Shown here: positions 48,742 through 61,131 of the stretch, in pieces
Layout: every line of letters starts with the position of its first letter
How positions within the stretch are numbered: the first letter of the stretch is position 1
Assembly (NCBI GenBank): GCA_018882965.1
Contig: VEQY01000004.1
Span: 1 to 64,000, forward strand
DNA length: 64,000 nucleotides
Reading direction: 5' to 3'
DNA from: Mycobacterium sp.
GTDB lineage: Bacteria; Actinomycetota; Actinomycetes; Mycobacteriales; Mycobacteriaceae
Translations under genes and position numbers: made by a program
Notes under the pieces: generated by a model
What the model saw: only the letters and a program-made list of their open reading frames with translations
What the model was told of the DNA's origin: nothing
Database searches by the model: none

Positions 48742-49877
48742 CAGCCGTCCTCTCCGTGGCGTCGTTCGATCGCGCGCAGCCGAACTGGTGTACTGCGCGG
48801 GTTGGACTCGATCTCTGCGGCCCCGGCGCGCTCAGCGCCACGGGTGACAGCGGTGAATTCCGGCTCATGGCCGGGCAACTCGACCGGCAGACCCGGGGGC
48901 GTGCGCGACGCCGTCGCCGCGGCGAATGCCGTCTTGACGATCCGATCCTCCAGGGATTGGTAAGCCATCACGGCGATGCGGCCTCCCGGTCGCAGCGCGG
49001 CCATCGCAGCGGGCAGTGCCGCCGAGAGTGAGTCCAGTTCGGCGTTCACCGCGATCCGCAGTGCTTGGAAGGTTCGCTTGGCCGGATGCCCGCCGGTCCG
49101 CCGCGCCGCCGCGGGCACCGCGCGGTAGACGACCTCCACGAGTTCGGTGGTGCGGGTGAGGGGTCGGCGCGCGCGCTGATCGACGATGAAGCCGGCGATC
49201 CGCGCGGCGAACTTCTCCTCGCCGAACCGACGGAGCACCTCGGTCAACTCGGCCCGCTCGTAGGTGTTGAGTATTTCGGCGGCGGTGAGCTCTGACTCCG
49301 GATCCATCCGCATGTCCAGTGGCGCGTCCTGGGCGTAGGAGAAGCCGCGCTCGGGCCGATCGAGCTGCATCGAAGAGACGCCGAGGTCGAACAGCGCCGC
49401 ATCGATCGATGCGGTTGCCGCCAGACCCGCCTGGCGCAGCGCATCGGCGACGCCGTCGTAGCGGGTTCGAATCAGCTCGACCCGTCCGCCGAATCGGGCC
49501 AGCCGACGCCCGGCGATCGTCAGCGCGGCCGGATCGCGATCCAGTCCGATCAGCCGCAACCCGGGAAACTCCTGCAGAAATCGCTCGGCGTGGCCGCCGG
49601 CTCCGAGGGTGGCGTCGAGGAGAACCGCACCGGTTGCGTCGGCAGCGTGATGAGTCAGCGCCGGTCCGAGAACCTCCAGACAACGATCCGCCAGCACAGG
49701 GACGTGGCCATGGCCGGGGGCATCAGCAGGGTCCTGTGTGGCCACGGCGGAACCTCCCGATCGGTGGGGCTCCGCCGGCGCACCGAGGTCCCTGACCGAG
49801 ATCGCGAACCTGGCGTCGGGGAAGTACGCCAGGGTCGGTTCGGGCAGAGACCACGATGCACCGACGGTCGGCTGCAC
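48741..49877 (-). CDS. rsmH: 16S rRNA m4C1402 methyltransferase
   Basis: A 378-residue SAM-dependent methyltransferase (MraW). SAM motif [16 protein letters not shown], then [29 protein letters not shown] and [15 protein letters not shown] 49877 is preferred: it lies 7 bases after the mraZ stop and gives an N-terminus ([17 protein letters not shown]) aligned with M. tuberculosis; an ATG at 49910 inside mraZ is the alternative. The mycobacterial N-terminal extension before the methyltransferase core is present. Confidence 0.95.
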   Translation of the reverse strand: MQPTVGASWSLPEPTLAYFPDARFAISVRDLGAPAEPHRSGGSAVATQDPADAPGHGHVPVLADRCLEVLGPALTHHAADATGAVLLDATLGAGGHAERFLQEFPGLRLIGLDRDPAALTIAGRRLARFGGRVELIRTRYDGVADALRQAGLAATASIDAALFDLGVSSMQLDRPERGFSYAQDAPLDMRMDPESELTAAEILNTYERAELTEVLRRFGEEKFAARIAGFIVDQRARRPLTRTTELVEVVYRAVPAAARRTGGHPAKRTFQALRIAVNAELDSLSAALPAAMAALRPGGRIAVMAYQSLEDRIVKTAFAAATASRTPPGLPVELPGHEPEFTAVTRGAERAGAAEIESNPRSTPVRLRAIERRHGEDG

Positions 49878-49884
49878 CGCGGGC

Positions 49885-50316
49885 TCAGATGATGTCGCTG
49901 AGGGCGTCATCGCTGGCCGCGGAGAAGTTCTCTTCGTGGGTTTCCTGATACTCCTGCCATGTCCGGGCATCCCAGATCTCCAGGAAATCCACCGCTCCGA
50001 TCACCACGCACTCCTTGGCGAGGTTCGCGTAGCGGCGGTGGTCGGCGGACAGAATGATCCGCCCCTGGGAATCGGGATGCTGCTCATCGGTGCCGGCCGC
50101 GAGGTTCCGCAGAAAGGCCCGAGCCTCGGGGTTGCTCCGCGAAGCCTGCGCGGCACGGCGAGCCAGCTGCTCGAACTGCGCCCGCGGATACACCGCCAGG
50201 CTGTGGTCCTGGCTCTTGGTCACCATCAACCCGCCGGACAGGGCGTCCCGGAACTTGGCGGGCAGCGTCAGGCGGCCCTTGTCGTCCAGCTTCGGCGTGT
50301 AGGTGCCGAGGAACAT
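49885..50316 (-). CDS. mraZ: Transcriptional regulator MraZ
   Basis: A 143-residue protein with two AbrB-like SpoVT/MraZ domains: [24 protein letters not shown] and the second [20 protein letters not shown]. MraZ rings bind direct repeats upstream of their own gene and control the division cluster. It is the first gene of the cluster here. Such repeats are present at 50363-50417. Confidence 0.97.
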   Translation of the reverse strand: MFLGTYTPKLDDKGRLTLPAKFRDALSGGLMVTKSQDHSLAVYPRAQFEQLARRAAQASRSNPEARAFLRNLAAGTDEQHPDSQGRIILSADHRRYANLAKECVVIGAVDFLEIWDARTWQEYQETHEENFSAASDDALSDII

Positions 50317-50362
50317 CCCCTGGCACCTCCTCGCCTCGGCATGGATGTCACTCCGTCACACG

Positions 50363-50417
50363 CCACAATACCCCACATTCCCCCACTTTTCTCCACTCAG
50401 TGGCCACGTTTCTCCAC
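50363..50417 (-). promoter_or_regulatory. MraZ-box array: six GTGG direct repeats
   Basis: On the minus strand GTGG occurs at plus-strand CCAC positions 50414, 50404, 50393, 50383, 50373 and 50363. The last four have an exact 10-bp period and read GTGGAGAAAA, GTGGGGGAAT, GTGGGGTATT, GTGGCGTGTG. MraZ is known to bind TGGGN-type direct repeats spaced 10 bp, one per subunit. The array ends 47 bases upstream of the mraZ start. Confidence 0.8.
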
Positions 50418-50589
50418 TTTCCGTGCAAAATCAGGGCATACCGTTCGCCGGACTCCAGTCCAGGCTGGGGCATGGTTCCAACCGCGATGGACGCGACTGA
50501 GTCCTACGACAGATACGTAACCGAATCCGAACCTAAACGTGACCGCTCATGGGCCACGGTGTGATGACGCCCCGGGGGGCCGGTGCCGC

Positions 50590-51768
50590 CTAGCCGGCCC
50601 GGCGCGACGCCGATCCGCGGGCCGACGACTTTGTGTCCGAATCGGAGGCGTCCGCGCTCGCCTTGCCGCCGCCGCGCGAGGTCCGGCGATCGGCACGCGC
50701 CTGTGCCGGCGCGTCGTCCGAGCCGGCAGTGGCACTCGTCGCGGGCGCGGCGTCCGCCGCCGCGGCGGCGCCCACCGGTTCCGCTGCCCCGGAACCCGGG
50801 GTGACGGCGATCGCCTCGGCGACGGCTTGGTCAGCGAAGATCAGCGCCCCGATCGGGCCGACGGGCAGACCCGGGTCGACGACCGTGACCGCAGGTAGCC
50901 GTGGGTCGAGTTGGACTGAGGCGGTCGCGGACAAACCGTCGAAAGCGACACCATACGTTTCCCCGGGCTGGACGCCTGACCCAGTGAGCAGACCACCCAT
51001 ATTCAGCCCCAGGGCCTGGACCGAAGCCGGAAGGGTGATCCCCAGCAGCCCGAGTATGGGCGTCAGGTCAAGGTTCTCCCCGCCGTTGAGGAAGGCGTTG
51101 GTCACGTACGCCGGAACGTTGATCAATTCGTTGATCGCGGCGGTGAAGTTGCCCGCGCTGAGCTCTGAGATGATGATTCCGGCGCTGGTCGTCAGGGCCA
51201 ACACGGGCCCGACAATGGGGCCGATCAGGCCGGTGAGCACCCCGCTGATGGGGGTCGTGGTGAAGTCGAGGATGGGCTTGAGGCTGGCGTAGACGTCCGC
51301 GGGCAGGAGAGTGGGAAGCAGTGCCCAAATGGATGACTGGCTGACCGGAAAAGGACCGATAGAGGTGACGGGATCCTCCGAGATGTTCGCCGGGTTGGCG
51401 ACAAAGGGCGCCTGGAGGCCGGCAAGGGTGCTGTTCACCACCTGGGTGAGGATGGTGCCGAAGTTGGGCAGTTCGCCGACGAAGGTGATCAGGTTGGCGA
51501 TCACCTGCTGGACGATCGGGAACGGATTCGCCACGTAGTCTTCGATCAGGCCGGTCAGGTTATCCGAGGCCGCCTGCAGGGTGTCGATCCACAGCGTTAT
51601 GGGGTCCACGGTGGCGCCCTGGGAGGCGGTGAGGCTGACGGCCAGTGCACTGATCGTGGGGACCGTGGCGAGATTCTGCGGCAGCGGGGTGACCGGCGAG
51701 AGAGCCAGCGCGCCCGCTCCGACTACCGCTATTCCTGCTGTGAGATGTGAGCGAACTGAAATATGCAC
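50590..51768 (-). CDS. GjpA-like outer membrane (mycomembrane) porin
   Basis: A 392-residue exported protein. The signal peptide MHISVRSHLTAGIAVVGAGALALSP has the GjpA family's characteristic start. The mature domain (about residues 35-300) is rich in amphipathic hydrophobic sequence with NPFPIVQQVIANLITF, NVPAYVTNAFLNGGENLDL and repeated GLIGP/GLL segments. The C-terminal 90 residues are Ala/Ser/Asp-rich and disordered with basic patches. GjpA of Gordonia forms channels; activity here is inferred. Start GTG 51768 with GGGGAGT upstream and CATAGT (51791-51786) as a -10 candidate. Confidence 0.6.
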   Translation of the reverse strand: MHISVRSHLTAGIAVVGAGALALSPVTPLPQNLATVPTISALAVSLTASQGATVDPITLWIDTLQAASDNLTGLIEDYVANPFPIVQQVIANLITFVGELPNFGTILTQVVNSTLAGLQAPFVANPANISEDPVTSIGPFPVSQSSIWALLPTLLPADVYASLKPILDFTTTPISGVLTGLIGPIVGPVLALTTSAGIIISELSAGNFTAAINELINVPAYVTNAFLNGGENLDLTPILGLLGITLPASVQALGLNMGGLLTGSGVQPGETYGVAFDGLSATASVQLDPRLPAVTVVDPGLPVGPIGALIFADQAVAEAIAVTPGSGAAEPVGAAAAADAAPATSATAGSDDAPAQARADRRTSRGGGKASADASDSDTKSSARGSASRRAG

Positions 51769-51880
51769 CGTGACTCCCCATTGCGACTATGACGACACCG
51801 ACGGGGTCGGACATTAGCGCAGTGCATGGCCGGAGCGTGGCCAAACGGGCGATCCGGCCGAGAGCGACCGACCGGGTTCC

Positions 51881-52282
51881 CTATTCGTCGAAGCGGCGCC
51901 GGAAGCGGTCTTCCATGCGACTGGTGAACGACCCTCCGGCCGATTTGCCGCGACGCGGGCGAGGACCGCTCTGTGCGGCGCCCCGGTCACGACCCCCGGC
52001 GACCGGAGGCCCGGTCACCGCAAACACCACCCCGGCGAACATGGTCACGAAGCCCAGGACCGAGAGGATCGGGAACCCGCCGATCATGGTGGCCTTGAAC
52101 GCCACCCCGGCGACCAGCATGCCCAGTCCGAGCAGGAACATCCCGGCGCCCTGCAGACGCCTGCGGGTGGAGGGAGCGCGCAGAGTGCCGCCCCGGACGC
52201 TCGAGGCGAACTTGGGATCCTCCGCATACAGAGCGCTCTCGATCTGATCGAGCATGCGCTGCTCATGGTCGGAGAGTGGCAC
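51881..52282 (-). CDS. DUF3040 membrane protein (Rv2169c-like)
   Basis: A 133-residue protein starting MPLSDHEQRMLDQIESALYAEDPKFA, the DUF3040 hallmark. Two hydrophobic helices follow (AGMFLLGLGMLVAGVAFKA and ILSVLGFVTMFAGVVFAVTG), then a basic, Gly/Arg-rich tail. Function unknown. Start GTG 52282. The 297-base gap to the divergent acetyltransferase gene shows no coding sequence. Confidence 0.83.
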   Translation of the reverse strand: MPLSDHEQRMLDQIESALYAEDPKFASSVRGGTLRAPSTRRRLQGAGMFLLGLGMLVAGVAFKATMIGGFPILSVLGFVTMFAGVVFAVTGPPVAGGRDRGAAQSGPRPRRGKSAGGSFTSRMEDRFRRRFDE

Positions 52283-52579
52283 CAGTCCCTCCTTCCCGTG
52301 ACGCGAGTGGCTGTGGCCGTGAATTACCGCCCGCCCTCATGATACGAGGCGTCACCAGCCGATACCACCCTGTTCGGCCACCCAAGTTGCGCCGGCCGCC
52401 CGGAACCTCAGCCTGCCCATCCGTCGGGGCGCCGTCAAGCCGCCCGGACCTGCGCCGGCCACCCCGGTGCCACCCCACCGAGATCTTCACAACGTTCCAG
52501 GTGAGGGCGTCCGTGACCGGCTCCATCATGAGATGGTGAGACCGTGACCGGATCCGGGCCGGAAGGGGGCATCTAGGCG

Positions 52580-53179
52580 TTGGCGACCTTCCTGATCGAC
52601 CTGTCGCCCAACGACATGCAGCGCCGCCTCCCTGAGGCGCTGGGCGTCTACGTCGATGCGATGCGCTACCCCCGCGGCACCGAGAACCAGCGGGCCGCGA
52701 TGTGGCTCGAACACACCGCGCGTCGCGGCTGGCGAGCGGTGGCGGCCGTCGAGGCGGACGGCGCAGCGGACGGCCTTCCCGCCCCCGCGCAGCTGGCGGT
52801 GGCGCCGCTGCTCGGCGTCGCCTACGGCTACTGCGGCGCACCCGATCAGTGGTGGCAGCAACAGGTCGTCCGAGGTTTGCGCCGGGTCGGCTTCCCGCGG
52901 GCGGAGATCGCCCGGCTGATGAGCGACTACTTCGAGCTGACCGAGTTGCACATACATCCCCGCGCCCAGGGCCACGGGCTCGGCGAGGCCCTGGCGCGCC
53001 GGTTGCTCACCGGACGCCACGAATCGACGGTGCTGTTGTCGACTCCCGAGACGCACGGCGAGGCCAACCGGGCCTGGCGGCTGTACCGCCGGCTGGGCTT
53101 CACCGACATCATCCGGGACTACCACTTCGCCGGCGATCCGCGCGCGTTCGCGGTACTGGGTCGTGCGCTGCCGCTGTGA
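52580..53179 (+). CDS. GNAT family acetyltransferase (Rv2170-like)
   Basis: A 199-residue protein with the acetyl-CoA-binding motif A in LTELHIHPRAQGHGLGEALARRLL and the C-terminal TPETHGEANRAWRLYRRLGF. The N-terminal half (LPEALGVYVDAMRYPRGTENQRAAMW) is specific to this actinobacterial subgroup. The M. tuberculosis homologue is reported to acetylate protein lysines. TTG start at 52580 because the conserved N-terminus begins there, with GGAAGGGGG 12-20 bases upstream. Confidence 0.86.
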   Translation: MATFLIDLSPNDMQRRLPEALGVYVDAMRYPRGTENQRAAMWLEHTARRGWRAVAAVEADGAADGLPAPAQLAVAPLLGVAYGYCGAPDQWWQQQVVRGLRRVGFPRAEIARLMSDYFELTELHIHPRAQGHGLGEALARRLLTGRHESTVLLSTPETHGEANRAWRLYRRLGFTDIIRDYHFAGDPRAFAVLGRALPL

Positions 53180-53203
53180 TGCCGGTCTGGCACGATACCG
53201 GTG

Positions 53204-53908
53204 ATGCCTTCGCTCACGACCGGCCTGTCGCGCCGCAAAGACCTGCGAGCAGTGCTGCTGCTGCTGATCGCGGCGCCGTTGGCGGCCGGGTGCGTGCGCG
53301 TCCACGCCTCGATCACCGTCTCACCCGACGACCAGGTCTCCGGGGACATCGTCGCGGCCGTCAAGCCGCGAGACGACACCGACCAGGGACCGCAGTTCGA
53401 TGCCGAGTCCTCAGTGGGCTTCAGCCAGAAGATCGCGGTGTCGCGGTACGACGTCGACGGGTACGTCGGCTCCCAGGCGACCTTCGCCGACCTGAGTTTC
53501 GCCGAGGTCCCCCAACTTGCCAACCTCAGCAACGAGGCCGCCGGGGTGGACATCTCGCTTCGGCGGGCGGGCAGCCTGGTGATCCTCGAGGGACGCGTCG
53601 ACCTGACCAGCGTCACCGATCCCGAGGCGGACGTAAGCTTCAGCGCAACCTTTCCCGGCGAGGTGACCTCGACCAACGGTGAGCGGGTGGACACCAACAT
53701 GGTGGAGTGGAAGTTCAAGCCGGGGGTCGTCACCAACCTGAGCGCCCAGGCCCGCTACACCGATCCCAGCACCCGCTCGTTCACCGCCGCGGGCATCACG
53801 CTGGTCATCGCAGCCTTCCTGGTCGCCGGCCTCATCGCGGCGCTGGCCTGGCGGGATCGGGACCGGACCTCGGCCCGGTTCGTCCAGACCGAGTCGGGCG
53901 AAGAGTAG
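53204..53908 (+). CDS. lppM: Lipoprotein LppM
   Basis: A 234-residue envelope protein with a signal peptide (LRAVLLLLIAAPLAAG) and lipobox LAAGC at about residue 30. A mostly beta ectodomain follows (CVRVHASITVSPDDQVSGDIVAAV). There is a C-terminal membrane helix (GITLVIAAFLVAGLIAALAW) and a short charged tail. This two-anchor layout matches LppM of M. tuberculosis, implicated in phagosome interactions. ATG 53204; a GTG immediately upstream (53201) is possible. Confidence 0.88.
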   Translation: MPSLTTGLSRRKDLRAVLLLLIAAPLAAGCVRVHASITVSPDDQVSGDIVAAVKPRDDTDQGPQFDAESSVGFSQKIAVSRYDVDGYVGSQATFADLSFAEVPQLANLSNEAAGVDISLRRAGSLVILEGRVDLTSVTDPEADVSFSATFPGEVTSTNGERVDTNMVEWKFKPGVVTNLSAQARYTDPSTRSFTAAGITLVIAAFLVAGLIAALAWRDRDRTSARFVQTESGEE

Positions 53909-55078
<1,170 letters not shown>

Positions 55079-55082
55079 CCCG

Positions 55083-56561
55083 ATGGCAGCGCCCGGCAGC
55101 ACGGCGGCGGCACCGGCTCGTCTGATCGCCTTCGCGCGCTCGCCGCAGGGCAGGCCGGCTCTGCTGGGCCTGTGCGGAGCGGCGCTGATCACCCTGGGCG
55201 GCGCGGGTGCCGGCAGCACCAGGTTGCACGATCCGGTGCTGGAGATGCTGCGCCTGTCCTGGCTGCGCTTCGGTCACGGCCTGGTGGTGTCCTCGCTGCT
55301 GCTGTGGGGTGGCGTCGCGGCGATGCTGCTGGCCTGGCTGTGGCTGGGCCGGCGACTGGTCGACGGCACCGGGGTCAGCGAACGCACGATGGTCGTGACG
55401 ACCGGCTTCTGGCTGGTCCCCCTGCTGGTCAGCGTCCCACTGTTCAGCCGGGACACCTACTCCTATCTGGCCCAGGGCGCGCTACTGCGCGACGGCTTCG
55501 ACCCCTACGCGGTCGGGCCGGTCGAAAACCCCAACTCGCTGCTCGACGACGTGAGTCCGATCTGGACCACCACCACGGCCCCGTACGGACCGGCGTTCAT
55601 TCTGGTGGCCAAGTTCGTGACCGTGGTGGCCGGAGACAACATCATCGCGGGCACCATGCTGCTGCGCCTGTGCATGCTGCCCGGGCTGGTATTGCTGATC
55701 TGGGCGGCACCCCGGATCGCCCGGCACGTCGGCGCCGACGGAGCCGTGGCGCTGTGGATCTGCGTGCTCAACCCCCTGGTGATCGTTCACCTGATGGGCG
55801 GGGTGCACAACGAGATGCTGATGGTCGGGCTCATGATGGCCGGTATCGCGCTGACGTTCGCGCGACATCACGTCGGCGGCGCCGCGCTGATCGCCGTTGC
55901 CGTCGCGGTCAAGGCGACCGCCGTGCTCGCACTGCCGTTCATGGTGTGGGTATGGATGCGCCACCTGGCCGGTAATCGGGCACGGGCCTTCCTGATCGCC
56001 TCGGCGACCTCGGTCGCCACGTTCCTCGCCGTGTTCGCCGTGCTCTCCACCGTGGCCGGCGTGGGGCTGGGATGGCTGACCGCGCTGGCGGGTTCGGTGA
56101 AGATCATCAACTGGCTGACGGTGCCCACCGCGGTCGCCAACGTCGCGAACGCGGTCGGCGGGTTGTTCGCGCCGGTCAGCTTCTACGCGGTCCTCGAGAC
56201 CGCACGACTGGTCGGAATCGGCGTCATCGTGCTGTCCCTGCCGCTGCTGTGGTGGCGGTTCCGCCATACCGATCGGGAAGCGCTGATCGGCATCACCTGG
56301 GCGATGGTCATCGTGGTGCTCTTCGTGCCGGCCGCATTGCCGTGGTACTACACGTGGCCGCTGGCCGTCGCCTCAGCGCTGCTGCAGTCCCGCGGCGCGA
56401 TCGCCCTCGTCGCCGGCTTCTCGACATGGATCATGGTGATCTTCAAGCCCGACGGATCGCACGGCATGTACTCCTGGCTGCACATCCTCATCGCCGCCGC
56501 GTGCGCGTTGGCGGCGTGGCGCGCGATCCGCAACGCTCCCGAACCCGTGCGGCGGGCCTGA
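55083..56561 (+). CDS. mptA: Alpha-(1->6)-mannopyranosyltransferase MptA
   Basis: A 492-residue GT-C glycosyltransferase with about 12-13 membrane segments that elongates the mannan core of lipomannan using polyprenyl-phosphomannose. The family's periplasmic acidic loop is in VPLFSRDTYSYLAQGALLRDGFDPYAVGP. Later landmarks are TTAPYGPAF, NPLVIVHLMGGVHNEMLMVGLMMAG and ALPWYYTWPLAV. ATG 55083. Position after idsA2 and before the Rv2175c-like gene equals M. tuberculosis Rv2174. Confidence 0.93.
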   Translation: MAAPGSTAAAPARLIAFARSPQGRPALLGLCGAALITLGGAGAGSTRLHDPVLEMLRLSWLRFGHGLVVSSLLLWGGVAAMLLAWLWLGRRLVDGTGVSERTMVVTTGFWLVPLLVSVPLFSRDTYSYLAQGALLRDGFDPYAVGPVENPNSLLDDVSPIWTTTTAPYGPAFILVAKFVTVVAGDNIIAGTMLLRLCMLPGLVLLIWAAPRIARHVGADGAVALWICVLNPLVIVHLMGGVHNEMLMVGLMMAGIALTFARHHVGGAALIAVAVAVKATAVLALPFMVWVWMRHLAGNRARAFLIASATSVATFLAVFAVLSTVAGVGLGWLTALAGSVKIINWLTVPTAVANVANAVGGLFAPVSFYAVLETARLVGIGVIVLSLPLLWWRFRHTDREALIGITWAMVIVVLFVPAALPWYYTWPLAVASALLQSRGAIALVAGFSTWIMVIFKPDGSHGMYSWLHILIAAACALAAWRAIRNAPEPVRRA

Positions 56562-56564
56562 CCC

Positions 56565-57002
56565 TCAGTACGCCATCGCCTGCGCGCGGCGCAGGACCTC
56601 GCGGGCCTGGTGTGCGTGCAGCGCGTCCACCGGGCGGGCGTTGGGTATCGGCTCGCGAACCCCGTCACGGGTCACCGTCAGCGACGGATCCGCGGTGAAC
56701 AGCCAGCGCAGGATCTCGGTCTCGCGGTAGCCACCGTCGCGAAGCACCGCGAGCAGGCCGGGCAGCGGCCGGACGACGCCGGTCTGAGCGCCGGTCTGAG
56801 CGCCGCTCCGGGTGCCGGAGTCGGCGAAGAAGATCCGCGGTATCACCGGGGCGCCGTTGCGGCGCACGGCGACCAGATGACCCTCCCGCAACTGCTGCTG
56901 CACCTTGCTCACCGGAACCCGCAGCAGCGCGGCAACCTCAGCGAGGTCATAGACCGGTTCGTCGGGGGCCAGGACGTCCTCACCGGTCGGCACGCTGCTC
57001 AC
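56565..57002 (-). CDS. HTH DNA-binding protein, PknL substrate type (Rv2175c-like)
   Basis: A 145-residue protein with a winged-helix segment near the N-terminus (YDLAEVAALLRVPVSKVQQQLREGHLVAVRRNG) and a C-terminal helical domain (LRDGGYRETEILRWLFTADPSL). An insertion SGAQTGAQTG arises from a 12-bp tandem duplication (about 56780-56805). In M. tuberculosis PknL phosphorylates Rv2175c and weakens its DNA binding. Divergent from pknL with 39 bases between starts. TAAACT (57014-57009) is 6 bases before GTG 57002, suggesting a leaderless mRNA. Confidence 0.88.
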   Translation of the reverse strand: MSSVPTGEDVLAPDEPVYDLAEVAALLRVPVSKVQQQLREGHLVAVRRNGAPVIPRIFFADSGTRSGAQTGAQTGVVRPLPGLLAVLRDGGYRETEILRWLFTADPSLTVTRDGVREPIPNARPVDALHAHQAREVLRRAQAMAY

Positions 57003-57041
57003 CGCGCCAGTTTAAGTCCGCACACGCCCTACCATGTGGCC

Positions 57042-59600
<2,559 letters not shown>

Positions 59601-59651
59601 TTAGCGGGGCACCGCGAAGCCGAGGACCAGCGGCAAGGGCACCCGAGCACG

Positions 59652-60140
59652 TCAGCGGTCGGTGATCAGCAGGAAGCGCCGCAGGTTGTGGCGGGCGTCG
59701 ACCAGAGCGTCGTGGGTATCCGCGGGCCGCGGCGGCATGCGGGGACACCCGTAGCTCTCCCACAACTGGCGCAGTTCGCGGGTGAACCGGGGAATCTGCG
59801 GGGGCAGGCTGGTCATCGGTCCCCACAGCTGGCACAGGGCGACGTGGTCGTAGGCGCCGACCCATGCCCACAACTCGATCGGCTCGTCGGACGCCGACCC
59901 GTCGACATCGAAGAACGTCTCCAGATCCTCGCGGATCTGCCGGCGCGATCGCCACAGGGGTGACGCCGGCGGGGGCAATTTGGGCAGGACGTGGGTTCGC
60001 ACCCAGCGGCCCGCGGATTCCGGGTCGAATTCGGTGGAGACCGCGTAGTACTCGCGCCCGTCCTCGGCGACCACCCCGATGGAGATGAGATCGATGATGC
60101 GCCCGTTGTCGATGAACTCGGTGTCGTAGAAGTAGCGCAC
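59652..60140 (-). CDS. DEDDh 3'-5' exoribonuclease (Rv2179c type)
   Basis: A 162-residue RNase T-like enzyme. Catalytic acids Asp6 and Glu8 (YDTEFI) come first, then Asp in VGAYDHVALCQLWG, and His with Asp in DTHDALVDARHNLRRF. The M. tuberculosis homologue degrades 3' overhangs of double-stranded RNA. Start GTG 60140. It precedes aroG on the same strand, 60 bases apart. Confidence 0.9.
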   Translation of the reverse strand: MRYFYDTEFIDNGRIIDLISIGVVAEDGREYYAVSTEFDPESAGRWVRTHVLPKLPPPASPLWRSRRQIREDLETFFDVDGSASDEPIELWAWVGAYDHVALCQLWGPMTSLPPQIPRFTRELRQLWESYGCPRMPPRPADTHDALVDARHNLRRFLLITDR

Positions 60141-60155
60141 GGCCCCCGGGACTTC

Positions 60156-61058
60156 CTACCGCCCGGCCCCGAGGGCTGCCGGCGGGCTCGTGCGCGTCGG
60201 AGCGGGTGCGGCGTGGATCTGCCGGTCGAGTTCGGCGTCGACTTCGGCGTCAGCGGGGATGCGGGGCTCGCCCGCGAGGACGTGCTGCAGCCACAGGCCG
60301 GCTTGGACGAACGGCCGGCGCAGATAGCGCTCGCGGCGCAGCGAGCGGCGCATCTTCTCCGGCCGGTCCTGGTAGCGCCAGCGGGCCCAAGGCGCGTGCG
60401 GACGTGCGAGCCGGATTGCTCCGAGGAACAGCAGCGGGGTGAAGAACATCCCCAGCAGGCCGGTCCACAACTTGCCTTTCAGCAGCACCACCACAGCCAG
60501 GGCAAGGTTGAGCACAGTCAGCCCGATCACGCTCAGGCGCGCAGCTGTCGAATCCGCGTCGCGCCAGATTCCGACGTCGAAGAGCGACAGCGGATTGAAC
60601 CCCAGCACCAGCAGGCCGGCAACCGCGGCCGCGACGAAGACCGCATCGACCGAGGTACGCCCGTCCTCTGACCAATACACGTCTTGAAGATGCAGGATCA
60701 GCGCGAACTCGTCGAGCACCAGCGCCGCGCCGATGCCGAAGACCACAGCGGCGAAGGTGAACTGATGGATGGTTCCACTGCTCGCCATCGACACCATGGC
60801 GACCCCGGAGACCAGAACCAGCACCACGCCGAACACCGCGTGGTGGATATGCAGGCCACCGCCGGAACCGGACACCGAGATGTTGTGCGGCTGCCACCAC
60901 TTACGCGGCCCCGGCCGGTCTGCGGTCGCTCGGATGTAGCGGGTGATCGTCCTGGTCACGAAGAAGGTCGAGATAAACGCGATCAGGCACCACATCAGCG
61001 GCTCGCGCCCCGGGGCGATCACGTCGAGATGGTCCAGGAAGCGGTCCGGGTACGGCAC
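60156..61058 (-). CDS. Integral membrane protein (Rv2180c-like)
   Basis: A 300-residue protein with about seven membrane segments. Notable conserved features are GGLHIHHAVFGVVLVLVSG with two adjacent His, and GIGAALVLDEFALILHLQDVYWSEDGRTS, a His/Asp/Glu-rich membrane-edge motif suggestive of a metal site. The C-terminal cytosolic tail is Arg-rich then Ala/Pro-rich. Function unknown. Start GTG 61058. Divergent from the mannosyltransferase gene. Confidence 0.82.
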   Translation of the reverse strand: MPYPDRFLDHLDVIAPGREPLMWCLIAFISTFFVTRTITRYIRATADRPGPRKWWQPHNISVSGSGGGLHIHHAVFGVVLVLVSGVAMVSMASSGTIHQFTFAAVVFGIGAALVLDEFALILHLQDVYWSEDGRTSVDAVFVAAAVAGLLVLGFNPLSLFDVGIWRDADSTAARLSVIGLTVLNLALAVVVLLKGKLWTGLLGMFFTPLLFLGAIRLARPHAPWARWRYQDRPEKMRRSLRRERYLRRPFVQAGLWLQHVLAGEPRIPADAEVDAELDRQIHAAPAPTRTSPPAALGAGR

Positions 61059-61131
61059 GGCTTGAAAACTTACGCCCCCAGAGCCTGCGGCGCTTCGCCC
61101 GGAGGTCCCGCCTGGCTACCCTGATGGGGAG

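Noticed and set aside
50590..51768. PE/PPE or PE_PGRS protein
   Set aside because: No PE or PPE N-terminal motif; a classical signal peptide and GjpA-type N-terminus are present instead.
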